Assembly (NCBI GenBank): GCA_017999985.1
Contig: JAGNKU010000003.1
Coordinates: forward strand, 124,001-188,000
Direction: 5' to 3'
DNA length: 64,000 bases
Origin: Phycisphaerae bacterium
GTDB taxonomy: Bacteria; Planctomycetota; Phycisphaerae; UBA1845; Fen-1342
Shown: positions 52,332-60,996 of the stretch, in pieces
How the letters are laid out: every line of letters starts with the position of its first letter
Position numbering within the stretch: the stretch's first letter is position 1
Translations under genes and position numbers: made by a program
The notes under the pieces: model-generated
Database searches by the model: none
Told to the model about the DNA's origin: nothing
Seen by the model: the letters and a program-made list of their open reading frames with translations, nothing else

Positions 52332-54346
52332 GGTTTTTCACCCCCGACGCCTACGCACTCCGCGGCCTGGGCGATCGACGCGGGGCTGTGGCGCGGCGCT
52401 GCCGGGCGCACGAAGCGTTCATGCCAGAGGAAGATGTTGAGCGCTTCCCAGATACGCGTGGTGTCGTGCCAGGTGAAGCCGTCGCGGGCGCAGCGCTCGA
52501 CGCCGGCGGATAGCGCCGCTGCGTCGATGAAGCCGCATTCCCGCATGGACCGGCTGCCGCAAACATCGCGGAGGTAATCGCGCACAATCGGGGCGTCGAA
52601 CCACTCGCGTTCGGCGATGGAGAAGCCGAGCTTGGCTCGCCGGCGGCGGACGGCGTGCGGCACGACATCGGCCGTCGCGGCCCGCAGGATGTGCTTCGTC
52701 TCGCGGGCGACCTTGTCCTCGTCGGGCAGCGAGAATGCGAATTGGACGAGGCGGTGGTCGAGCAGGGGGGCGCGCGATTCGACACTGTACGCCATCGTCG
52801 CGCGGTCCACGACCCGCAGCACGATTGGCAGGACGCGCTGTGTGAAGGCGGTATGAAGCTCCGTGCCCAGCGGACTTAGACCGTCCAGCGTGGGGACGCG
52901 CATGGGCGGGCAGGCGGAACGGATGTCCGGTGTGACGTACGATGTCGTCTGTACCGGTGATGGTGCAGTGCGTTCACCCACGACGCGTCGCGATTGCCAC
53001 TTCAGCCAGCGCCGCAGGTACGGCGCGCGGGGCAGCTTCGCGAGAAAGATGCGCCACGCAGGTGACCCGACTTCGTCGATGTCCGGGTTGCGCGTGTCGG
53101 CGAGGCAGCGCGCGGCCTGCCAGGTGCGCCGCCAGTCGCCGCGGGCAGCATACGTATCCACGGCCGCCTGGGCGAAATACGGGTAGCCGCCCAGCAGCTC
53201 ATCGCCGCCGTGACCTTCGAGGATGACGCGCGTGCCCTGGCTGGCCACGTGCGCGTACATGATGTGCAGCGCGAGCACGGAGGACGACCAGACCGGCGCC
53301 TCCTGGTGCCAGATCAGGTCATCGACGAGCGCCGGCAGGCGGTCCGGCTGCGGGCGGACGATGGACACCTGCTCATCGTCGTGCCAGAAGCGCACACACC
53401 GCTCGACCCACGGGTACTCATCCACCGGGCTGCCGGGGTGTGAGAGCGAGAAGACGCGGAAGTCCTTGGCCGCGCCGGACGTCGCACTGCGCACCTGGCC
53501 GGCGGCCCGCAAGGCGCGCGCGACGCCATACACGGCGGACGAATCCATGCCACCGCTCAGACATACGCCGGTCGGGACGTCGTTACGCAGGCGGAGCCGC
53601 ACGGCGTCGGTCAGCAGGTTGCGGAACTCGGCGACGCGATCCTCGAACCGGCGGGGTACGTCGATGCGCTGCTCCAGCACGTCCCACCAGCGTGTCAGAC
53701 GCACGTGCCGGCCGTGGACTTCGACGTAGTGACCGGCGGGTACGCTGGCCACGCCGGTGTAAACCGTCGCGCTGTCCGCGTCGCAGCCCCAGCCTTGCAG
53801 GTAGCGGCCGACCTGTGGCCAGTGGGGTTGGGCGGCCGCACCAAGTGCGAGCAGGGCTTTCATCTCGGAGGCGAAGGTGAAGCCCCCGTCGGCCTGCGCG
53901 TAATAGAGCGGCTTCACGCCGTAGCGGTCGCGGGCGGCGAACAGGCGGTGCTCACGTGCGTCGTAGAGCGCGAAGGCGAACATCCCGTTGAAGCGCTGCA
54001 GGCACGCCGGCCCCCAGCGCTGATACGCGGCCAGGATGACTTCGGTGTCTGAGTCGGTGCGGAACACGTCGCCGGCGGTGGCCAGCTCGCGGCGCAGCTC
54101 GAGATAGTTGTAGATCTCGCCGTTGAAGACGAGGTGGTAGCGGCCGGTGGCGTCCGCCATCGGCTGGTCGGCCGCGTCGGACAGGTCGACGATGGCGAGC
54201 CGCGTGTGGCCGAGGATGATGCGGCCGTCATGCCAGCAACGGGTGCGGTCGGGGCCGCGATGGGTGAGCAGTGCGAGCGCGCGGCGGAAGTCCTCGACGT
54301 ATTCCGTCGTCACGACACGTTCGTACGTACCCAGGATGCCGCACAT
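52328..54346 (-). CDS. asnB: glutamine-hydrolysing asparagine synthase-like amidotransferase
   Basis: 672 residues, full length. Starting at ATG 54346, the Cys2 nucleophile (MCGILGTYER) is placed for a class II glutaminase, followed by RGPDRTRCWHD, NGEIYNYLEL and the RDRYGVKPLYY hinge. The C-terminal synthetase has the PP-loop CLSGGMDSSAV and the GHGGDELLGGYPYF signature. Such proteins in polysaccharide loci amidate sugar acids or peptides rather than make asparagine. ATG 54376 is an alternative start but would hide Cys2. It is coupled to its glutaminase-less neighbour. Confidence 0.92.
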   Translation of the reverse strand: MCGILGTYERVVTTEYVEDFRRALALLTHRGPDRTRCWHDGRIILGHTRLAIVDLSDAADQPMADATGRYHLVFNGEIYNYLELRRELATAGDVFRTDSDTEVILAAYQRWGPACLQRFNGMFAFALYDAREHRLFAARDRYGVKPLYYAQADGGFTFASEMKALLALGAAAQPHWPQVGRYLQGWGCDADSATVYTGVASVPAGHYVEVHGRHVRLTRWWDVLEQRIDVPRRFEDRVAEFRNLLTDAVRLRLRNDVPTGVCLSGGMDSSAVYGVARALRAAGQVRSATSGAAKDFRVFSLSHPGSPVDEYPWVERCVRFWHDDEQVSIVRPQPDRLPALVDDLIWHQEAPVWSSSVLALHIMYAHVASQGTRVILEGHGGDELLGGYPYFAQAAVDTYAARGDWRRTWQAARCLADTRNPDIDEVGSPAWRIFLAKLPRAPYLRRWLKWQSRRVVGERTAPSPVQTTSYVTPDIRSACPPMRVPTLDGLSPLGTELHTAFTQRVLPIVLRVVDRATMAYSVESRAPLLDHRLVQFAFSLPDEDKVARETKHILRAATADVVPHAVRRRRAKLGFSIAEREWFDAPIVRDYLRDVCGSRSMRECGFIDAAALSAGVERCARDGFTWHDTTRIWEALNIFLWHERFVRPAAPRHSPASIAQAAECVGVGGEKP

Positions 54347-54368
54347 ACCGGTACTCGCTGGCGCGCGC

Positions 54369-55406
54369 TCAGCCAAGCGCGATGCGCGTCAAAGGCAGCC
54401 AGAGCTGGTGGTTGCGGCGCCAATGCGCACGCAGCCGTCCCCAGAATTGCCGCAGGCCCGCGGCGCAGAGGTTCAGCGGCACGTGATGTACGTGGGCCGG
54501 CGTCCGGTCGACGTAGCCCAGCAGCCGCATCAGCTCCGCGACGCCGCGATGAGCCACATGCAGGCGGCGCCGGCCCCAGTGTGAGAGGCGCAGGCGCCAG
54601 AACAGGGCCTCGACCGCGGGTGTGAGTTCGGTCTTGTAGCGCCCGATGGACTGGGCCGACACGCCGCCGCTGAGCGGGCTGTTGCTCCAGGTGGCGTGGA
54701 TGCTGACGGGCGCGCAGTTTTTCCAGTAATCATCCTGCGACGCGGCGAGCATCTGCGGCTCGAACGCGACGTCCAGGTGCTGGCAAATGCGCTCGAGCGT
54801 GGCCTGCGGCTGCACAGCGAGGGCCTCGTATTTCACTTCCAGGTACGCCGGATGGTCGCGCCACGCGATCGCCGCCGACACGTTGTAGAGCCAGTGGCTG
54901 ACGGCGTGGTAGGGGCGCGGGTCGCGCTTGAGCAGCGAGCAGACGACGTCGCGGCCGTCGCGGACCAGGTGGATGACGCGGGCGTCAGGGTACAGTTCGA
55001 GGATGTGGCCCAGGTAATAACCGTTCGAGCCGGTCTTCTCGACCCAGCGCGACTTGCCCCGCTTCTGCAAATAGTTCGTGAAGAACGCGTCAAAGAAACC
55101 GCGCAGGCCCGTGGCCTCCTGCGCCAGGCGGACCAGCATCTCGGCGTCGCAGAAATAGGCGTCCCGGCTGTGGAAGAAATCCGGCGTGTCGATCTGGCCG
55201 TCGGAGAGCAGCCCACGGCGCAGCCAGCGGCCGATGTTCCGCTGCACGTGGGGCCACGGCGCGTACAACTGCCGCTTGTCGAACGCGTAGACCTCCGGAC
55301 CGCAGGCGAACTGCGCGTGCCGGTCCAGCATCACGCCCAGCAGCGTGGTCCCCGAACTGGCGGAGCCGACGATGAAGACCGGCCGATCGACGCGCAGGAC
55401 GCTCAT
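54369..55406 (-). CDS. sulfotransferase
   Basis: 345 residues. PAPS-dependent sulfotransferase with the 5'-phosphosulfate loop VFIVGSASSGTTLLGVML at residues 10-27 and the 3'-phosphate motif VIHLVRDGRDVVCSLLKRDP. It would transfer sulfate from PAPS to a glycan hydroxyl or amine. No signal peptide; soluble, with basic patches. ATG 55406 overlaps the methyltransferase stop (ATGA). The upstream open frame to 55646 has no conserved sequence. Confidence 0.9.
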   Translation of the reverse strand: MSVLRVDRPVFIVGSASSGTTLLGVMLDRHAQFACGPEVYAFDKRQLYAPWPHVQRNIGRWLRRGLLSDGQIDTPDFFHSRDAYFCDAEMLVRLAQEATGLRGFFDAFFTNYLQKRGKSRWVEKTGSNGYYLGHILELYPDARVIHLVRDGRDVVCSLLKRDPRPYHAVSHWLYNVSAAIAWRDHPAYLEVKYEALAVQPQATLERICQHLDVAFEPQMLAASQDDYWKNCAPVSIHATWSNSPLSGGVSAQSIGRYKTELTPAVEALFWRLRLSHWGRRRLHVAHRGVAELMRLLGYVDRTPAHVHHVPLNLCAAGLRQFWGRLRAHWRRNHQLWLPLTRIALG

Positions 55407-56134
55407 GGGGCGGCCTCGCGGCGGGCCAGCGCCAGGTTCGGGTCGGGTGTCTCGACCGGGCCGAAACCGCCCAGCTCTTGCACGCTGTCGTCCACGGCCC
55501 GCTTGACCTCGGGCCAGTCGTAATCGTGAATCGCGATCACCCCGCCGGGCGTGACCCAGCGGCCCCACCTCAGAATGTCGTGTCGGCAGGCGTCGTAGTC
55601 GTGCCAGCCGTCGATGAAGAGCAGCCGGATCGGCGTGCCGGGCCAACTGGCGGCGGCCGCCTGACTGGTGACGGTGAGCGGGACGACGACGTCGTCCAGC
55701 TTGAAGCGGGCGATGTTCTGCATGAACGCCCGGAGCGACGAGAACGCCGCGGCGAGGGCGCCATATTCCTCGACCAGGCCGATGCCGCCCGTGTGCGGAT
55801 CGACGGCGTACACGCGACCGGCGCCGCGCATCCGCGTGCCCAGCGCCAGGCAGACAGTGCTGCGGCCGAAGGCGCTGCCGATTTCGACTACGTCGCCAGC
55901 GGCGTCGGTGTTGCGCGCGAGGTCAAATAGGCGCGCCCCCTGAGACGGTGGCAGCCAGCCGGTGATCCCGTTCCAGCGCGGCAGATAGCGCTCGAAGCGC
56001 CCGGGCGGGTAGCGCCAGCGGGCGACGAGGGCGGCGACGTGCTCGGCGGCGGAAAGGTGAAAGCCGTCAATGACGAGTTGCTGCCCGCCGGTCTGGCGAT
56101 CCGTGATGACGTGCGTGCGCGTGCGGACGTCCAT
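55403..56134 (-). CDS. class I SAM-dependent methyltransferase
   Basis: 243 residues. The SAM-binding motif I VVEIGSAFGRSTVCLALG and the acidic loop LLFIDGWHDYDACRHD fit the Methyltransf_24 group, which often modifies sugars in surface polysaccharide loci. Acceptor unknown. It begins 6 bases after the ABC ATPase stop and overlaps the sulfotransferase start, so it is part of the tightly packed leftward operon. Confidence 0.85.
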   Translation of the reverse strand: MDVRTRTHVITDRQTGGQQLVIDGFHLSAAEHVAALVARWRYPPGRFERYLPRWNGITGWLPPSQGARLFDLARNTDAAGDVVEIGSAFGRSTVCLALGTRMRGAGRVYAVDPHTGGIGLVEEYGALAAAFSSLRAFMQNIARFKLDDVVVPLTVTSQAAAASWPGTPIRLLFIDGWHDYDACRHDILRWGRWVTPGGVIAIHDYDWPEVKRAVDDSVQELGGFGPVETPDPNLALARREAAP

Positions 56135-56140
56135 GTCGGC

Positions 56141-57436
56141 TCATCCCGCGGTGGCGGGCTCCATCGTCGGGTGCGGTTCGGCGTTGGGTAGCGGCTCCGG
56201 ATTCAGGTCCCAGCGGGCGTCGGGGACGACGTAGCCCTGGCTGTTCGGGTCCGGCAGCGCGCCCGTGCCGTAGACGTCGCGCGGCAGGATCGTCAGCGTG
56301 CGGCAGTCGGTCAGCGTCTCGACGTCGCTGGTGCGGCCCCACAGCGCCACGTCCACGCGATAGCGGTACGGCGCGAGGCGCGCATTGTGCCAGACGGCCC
56401 GGATCGTGCGCCGTCCTTCCACCGCCCAGCGAGAGTTCTGCTGTATGTCGGTGTGAATGGTAACCAGACGCTGGCCGGCGGCGTTGTGGATACCGATGCC
56501 GACGCGCGGGTGTTCGAGCACGGGCTCGTGGAACAGGTCCAACTCGAACACGATGTCCGCGCCGATCGGAAAGGCGTCACTGGCGCGGCCGTCGGGGGTC
56601 ATCATCCGCACGGCGCGAATGTGGCGGGTCCGGCCGGCGTCGAGGGCACCGCGCGACTGGGCGAGCAGGCTCGACATGTAGCCGGCGACGACCTGCGCGG
56701 CGGGTCCGATGTCCACGATCCGCCCAGCGTTGAGCATAACGGCACGCTGGCACAGCGCCTCAATGGCCAGCGTATTGTGGCTTACGAACAGGACCGTGCG
56801 GCCCTGCTTCGCGACCGTGCCCATCTTGCCGAGGCACTTCTGCTGGAAGCCGGCGTCGCCCACGGCAAGCACTTCGTCCACGATCAGGATTTCCGGGTCG
56901 AGGTGCGCGGCGACCGCAAAGGCCAGCCGGACGTACATGCCGCTGGAGTAGCGTTTCACCGGCGTATCGAGGAAGCGCTCGACCTCGGAGAACGCGACGA
57001 TCTCGTCGAACTTGCGGCGGATTTCGGCGCGGGTCATGCCGAGGATAGCGCCGTTCAGGTAGATGTTTTCGCGGCCGGTAAGCTCGGGGTGAAAGCCGGT
57101 GCCGACCTCGAGCAGGCTGCCGACGCGGCCGCGGATGGTGGCCCGGCCGCTGGTCGGGCAGACCACGCGGGAGAGAATCTTCAGCAGCGTGCTCTTGCCG
57201 GAGCCGTTGCGGCCGATGATGCCGACCACCTCGCCGGGCTGGACGCTGAAACTTACATCGCGCAACGCCCAGATGAACTCGTCCTCACTGCCGGTCTCGC
57301 TGAGCAGGCGCAGGCGGCGCAGGTGCGACTGAAAGGCCGCCGCAAGGGCTGCCGTCCAGGTGCGGGCCGGCGGCGCGGGGCGGCCGATCTTGTAGCGCTT
57401 CGCGAGGTTCTCGATGACGATCGCCGGCTGACTCAT
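56141..57436 (-). CDS. polysaccharide-export ABC transporter ATP-binding protein (Wzt/TagH type)
   Basis: 431 residues. The ATPase domain (about 1-250) has Walker A GRNGSGKST, the signature YSSGM and Walker B ILIVDEVLAVGD. A C-terminal Wzt_C-like domain (about 280-431, HIRAVRMMTPDGRASDAFPIG) is the part that recognises the glycan's end modification in Wzt. The matching membrane subunit (Wzm/TagG) is not seen in the window. ATG 57436 is used; there is no strong ribosome site. It opens the leftward operon. Confidence 0.93.
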   Translation of the reverse strand: MSQPAIVIENLAKRYKIGRPAPPARTWTAALAAAFQSHLRRLRLLSETGSEDEFIWALRDVSFSVQPGEVVGIIGRNGSGKSTLLKILSRVVCPTSGRATIRGRVGSLLEVGTGFHPELTGRENIYLNGAILGMTRAEIRRKFDEIVAFSEVERFLDTPVKRYSSGMYVRLAFAVAAHLDPEILIVDEVLAVGDAGFQQKCLGKMGTVAKQGRTVLFVSHNTLAIEALCQRAVMLNAGRIVDIGPAAQVVAGYMSSLLAQSRGALDAGRTRHIRAVRMMTPDGRASDAFPIGADIVFELDLFHEPVLEHPRVGIGIHNAAGQRLVTIHTDIQQNSRWAVEGRRTIRAVWHNARLAPYRYRVDVALWGRTSDVETLTDCRTLTILPRDVYGTGALPDPNSQGYVVPDARWDLNPEPLPNAEPHPTMEPATAG

Positions 57437-57630
57437 TCGCGCACTTTCTGCACTCCGGGTGGGCGGCGCGCAGCGTCGCTTCCGGTTGTTCTTGGATATC
57501 GGGTCTGGGTGGAGGTGCTCTGAACCGCACGGGGGCCGCGCAAGACTTGCCGCCCCGTCGCCTGCGGACACCGGCTCGCGAGCGTCAATTGGGTGCTACT
57601 CGGACCCGATAGAAGTAATGGAGTATCACA

Positions 57631-59211
57631 ATGAACTTGCCATCGGGTTCGACCGCCGCGGCCCGAGCCGAGGGTCTGTCTGTGCCCTCGACGGCCGCCT
57701 GGCGGGCGCGATATTGGCAATTGCGCGGGCGCGGGCGCAAGGCGCTGCGCGCGCTGGTAATGGCGCGCCGCCTGGCGCAGTTGCGCCGCCGGGCGCTGGC
57801 GGCCGAGCGCTACCGGCCGGGCTGCCTGACCCTGGACGGCTGCCGCGTGCACTACGACGACCTGTTGTCGCTGTACATGGAATACAAGCACATCTTCGCG
57901 TGGGGCATCTACGACTTTCAGCCGACGGGGCCCCGGCCGCGCGTGCTCGATTGCGGCAGCCACGTCGGCCTGAGCGTGCTGCGCTTCAAGCGGATCGCCC
58001 CGGATTGCCGAGTGACCGCCTTCGAGCCGGACGCAACCGTGCTGGAGCTGCTCACCCGGAACATCCAGGAGAACCGGCTGACGGACGTGGAGGTCGTGCC
58101 GGCGGCGCTGGCCGGCGTGGGCGGCACGGCCCGGTTCGTCGCCGACGGCGCGGACGGTGGAGCGCTCGCGCACGGCGACTATGCACCGCCCTCGGCCGCG
58201 GTCGTGCCGACAGTGCGGCTGGCGGACTACCTGGGTGAGCCGGTCGACCTGCTGAAGATGAACATCGAGGGGGCGGAGTGGGACGTGCTGCAGGCCGCCG
58301 CCGACCGCCTGCAAAACGTCCGCCAAATGGTCATCGAGTACCACGGATTTCCGGAGTGCGGGCAAAAACTGCACGCCATCCTGCGCCTGCTGGATGAGTG
58401 TGGGTTCCGATACCTGCTCAACCATTTCGACTATGAAACGAACGGCCAGGTGGCGCCGCCGTTCCGGGTGGGCGCAACAACGCGGTTCTTCCAGCTCATC
58501 GCGGCGACGCGGCTGTGGGAGCGACGATCAGCGCGCGTGGCCGCGCCCGCCGCGCCACGCGTGACGGAGAGCGTCGCAACGCCGGAGCCGGCGAGTCGCG
58601 TGTTCGGCCTCGACCGCGGAATGCCGATCGACCGGCACTACATCGACGCGTTCTTGCATGCGCAGCGTGTAGACGTACATGGCCGGGTGCTCGAAGTGGG
58701 CGGCAACGAGTACACGCGCCGGTTTGGGGGGACGCGCGTCGCTGTGCGCGACGTGCTGAACCTGCATGATTCGCCAGGCACGACGGTCGTGGCAGACCTG
58801 ACCCATGCCGACCACGTCGCGGACGACACCTACGATTGCTTCATCCTGACGCAGACGCTGCCGTTTATCTTCGACGTGCCGGCGGCGCTGCGCCACGCGT
58901 GGCGGATTCTCAAGCCCGGGGGCGTCCTGCTGCTGACCGTACCGGGCATCAGCCAGCGTTCGCGCTACGACGCCGAGCGCTGGGGCGACTATTGGCGGTT
59001 CACGCCGCAATCGGTGCGGCGGCTGCTGGCCCGGTGTTTCGACGCGGCGGATGTGACGGTGCGCAACTACGGCAATGTGCGGTCGGCGACGGCCCTGCTT
59101 GACGGTCGCGCGGCCCAGGAGCTGACGCCGGGCGAACTGGACTCGGTTGACGACGATTACCCCGTGCTTATCGCGGCGCGGGCGGTGAAGCGGGTGACGG
59201 TGGATGACTGA
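57631..59211 (+). CDS. two-domain methyltransferase: FkbM-like plus class I SAM methyltransferase
   Basis: 526 residues with two separate SAM domains. The first (about 85-265) is FkbM-like: VLDCGSHVGLSVLRFK, ITAFEP-like VTAFEPDATVLELL and DLLKMNIEGAEWDVL. A hinge of Ala/Pro-rich sequence near 300 leads to a second domain (about 325-500) with GRVLEVGGNEYTRRFGG and a LKPGGVLLLTVPG motif. It would methylate hydroxyl groups twice on a glycan or lipid. ATG 57631 has GGAG seven bases upstream. First gene of the rightward operon. Confidence 0.85.
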   Translation: MNLPSGSTAAARAEGLSVPSTAAWRARYWQLRGRGRKALRALVMARRLAQLRRRALAAERYRPGCLTLDGCRVHYDDLLSLYMEYKHIFAWGIYDFQPTGPRPRVLDCGSHVGLSVLRFKRIAPDCRVTAFEPDATVLELLTRNIQENRLTDVEVVPAALAGVGGTARFVADGADGGALAHGDYAPPSAAVVPTVRLADYLGEPVDLLKMNIEGAEWDVLQAAADRLQNVRQMVIEYHGFPECGQKLHAILRLLDECGFRYLLNHFDYETNGQVAPPFRVGATTRFFQLIAATRLWERRSARVAAPAAPRVTESVATPEPASRVFGLDRGMPIDRHYIDAFLHAQRVDVHGRVLEVGGNEYTRRFGGTRVAVRDVLNLHDSPGTTVVADLTHADHVADDTYDCFILTQTLPFIFDVPAALRHAWRILKPGGVLLLTVPGISQRSRYDAERWGDYWRFTPQSVRRLLARCFDAADVTVRNYGNVRSATALLDGRAAQELTPGELDSVDDDYPVLIAARAVKRVTVDD

Positions 59212-59998
59212 AGTGCTGGCGCCAGCCTGGGATGTGGCGGCAACGCGGCTCGACGAGTATCCGGTCGCGACCGAGCGCATGCGCTACGCCGTCGGGATTC
59301 AGCCGCTGCTGCGTCTGCCGCGGACGGCGGCGATCCTGGAAGCCGGCTGCGGCAGCGGGCGGGTGCTGCGCACGCTGGCGGCGCTGGGCTTCACGCGTCT
59401 CACGGGCTTGGAGATCAGCGCGCAACGCCTGGAGTACGTCCGGGCGCGCGGCCCGTACAACGCGGAACTGGTGTGCGGTGCGGACGTCCCGTTCGAGGAC
59501 GCGCGGTTTGACGCCGTGATTTCGACCGGCGTGATCGAGCATGTGGAGAACCCGCGCGCCTGGCTGCGTGACCTGGCGCGCGTGGTGCGCCCCGGCGGCG
59601 TGGTGTCGCTAACCTCCGACACGTATATGTGGCGCTGGCTGCAGCACCTCGGGCTCTACCAGACGATTCAACCGCTCGACCGGGCGATCTGGCCGCCGAC
59701 GCTCATTCGCTGGGCCCGGGCCGCGGGGCTGCGTTTGGAGGCCTACGGCGGTTTCTGCAACACGCCGGACCAGCGCAGGTTCTTCCTGAAACAACTGGCG
59801 CGCCTGCGGCCGGGGTGGAGGCGGCTGCGCTGGTATTTGTCGCGTGGCGACGCGGTGCCGCGCGGGCCGGCCGACGAGACCGTCGCCATTCGGGAGGCGT
59901 TCGACCTGCTGCCGCGGCACGTGCGCTACGGCCTGTGGGCGAGCGTGTGGTCGTATGAGAGTTTCTACTGGTTCAACACAGAGGGAGCCGCGCGATGA
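59204..59998 (+). CDS. class I SAM-dependent methyltransferase (UbiE/BioC-like)
   Basis: 264 residues. SAM motif I AILEAGCGSGRVLRTLAALG and the post-motif FDAVISTGVIEHVENP are standard; RVVRPGGVVSLTSDTYMW follows. Small-molecule or sugar methyltransferase; acceptor unknown. ATG 59204 overlaps the stop of the previous gene (ATGACTGA), and its own stop overlaps the deacetylase start, so the genes are translationally coupled. Confidence 0.88.
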   Translation: MTEVLAPAWDVAATRLDEYPVATERMRYAVGIQPLLRLPRTAAILEAGCGSGRVLRTLAALGFTRLTGLEISAQRLEYVRARGPYNAELVCGADVPFEDARFDAVISTGVIEHVENPRAWLRDLARVVRPGGVVSLTSDTYMWRWLQHLGLYQTIQPLDRAIWPPTLIRWARAAGLRLEAYGGFCNTPDQRRFFLKQLARLRPGWRRLRWYLSRGDAVPRGPADETVAIREAFDLLPRHVRYGLWASVWSYESFYWFNTEGAAR

Positions 59999-60996
59999 CG
60001 CCTGCGCCGGACAAAGACCTGATGGCCTCGTTGCCGGAAAAGATGCGCGCGGCGCTGCGCCGGCGCGTGGCCCCGCCGACGATCGTGCTGCTGTATCACC
60101 GCGTGCTGCCGACGGTCGGCCGCGACGTGAACGAGCTGGTGACGAGCGTGGACCATTTTGCCGCGCACCTGAAATGGCTGGCGGAGAACACGCGCCCGCT
60201 GCGGCCGCGCGAGTTTCTGAAGGCGGCGTGCCAGACGACGCGCTCCACGCTGAACCTCGACGGCAAGCCGCGCGCGGTCATCACCTTTGACGACGGCTAC
60301 GCGGACAATTTCCACCACGCGCTGCCGGTGCTGGTGGACGCCGGCTTCAGCGCGGCGGTCTTCGCCGTTACCGGGGCGATCAGCACGGGCGCGCCATTCT
60401 GGTGGGATGCGCTCGAGACGATCGTCTTTGACGGCAAACCCGACGGCGATGCCTGGCGGATGCCCGACGGCACGGTGGTCGCGCACGGGGCAGACCGCGC
60501 CGCGACGTACCGCACCATGCACGCGGTGCTCAAGCCGATGGCGGAGGAAACGCGGGCCAACGTACTGACGGACCTGGCGTGGCAGGGCGGAGTGGCACCG
60601 CCCGCGGCCGACGAGGACTCGCGGCCGATGAGCTGGGAAGAACTGCGCGCGTGGGCGGCGGCCGGCATGACGGTCGGGGCGCACACGCGCTCGCACGCGC
60701 CGCTGGCGGGTCTGGCGCCGGATGCACTGCGCGACGAGTTGATGCTCAGCAAACGCGACCTCGAGAAACACCTGGGTATTCCGGTGGAGATGCTGGCGTA
60801 TCCCTACGGCGGACGGAACGACGTGGGGGCGCAGGGCGAGGAGGCGGCCCGCGCGGCCGGCTTCCGCTGCGCATTCGCGAACCGCATCGGCAACGCGCGC
60901 TGGGCGCGCAGCCCGTTCGCGGTGCCGCGCTGCCTGGTGCGCAACTGGTCGGTGGACCAATTCCGCGCGCGCTTCCAGGGCTGGTGCGACGAATGA
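59995..60996 (+). CDS. polysaccharide deacetylase family protein
   Basis: 333 residues, NodB homology. The metal site is in AVITFDDGYADN (catalytic Asp-Asp) and AHTRSHAPL (His pair); the second conserved region AYPYGGRNDVG and a preceding LYHR at the start fit the family. No signal peptide, so it may act on cytoplasmic lipid-linked or nucleotide-linked sugars, removing N-acetyl groups to free amines. ATG 59995 overlaps the previous stop. Confidence 0.9.
   Translation: MTPAPDKDLMASLPEKMRAALRRRVAPPTIVLLYHRVLPTVGRDVNELVTSVDHFAAHLKWLAENTRPLRPREFLKAACQTTRSTLNLDGKPRAVITFDDGYADNFHHALPVLVDAGFSAAVFAVTGAISTGAPFWWDALETIVFDGKPDGDAWRMPDGTVVAHGADRAATYRTMHAVLKPMAEETRANVLTDLAWQGGVAPPAADEDSRPMSWEELRAWAAAGMTVGAHTRSHAPLAGLAPDALRDELMLSKRDLEKHLGIPVEMLAYPYGGRNDVGAQGEEAARAAGFRCAFANRIGNARWARSPFAVPRCLVRNWSVDQFRARFQGWCDE

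Noticed and set aside
60579-60992. Extended start of the GT4 gene
   Set aside because: The region is the shadow frame of the deacetylase gene; ATG 60993 overlaps the deacetylase stop.
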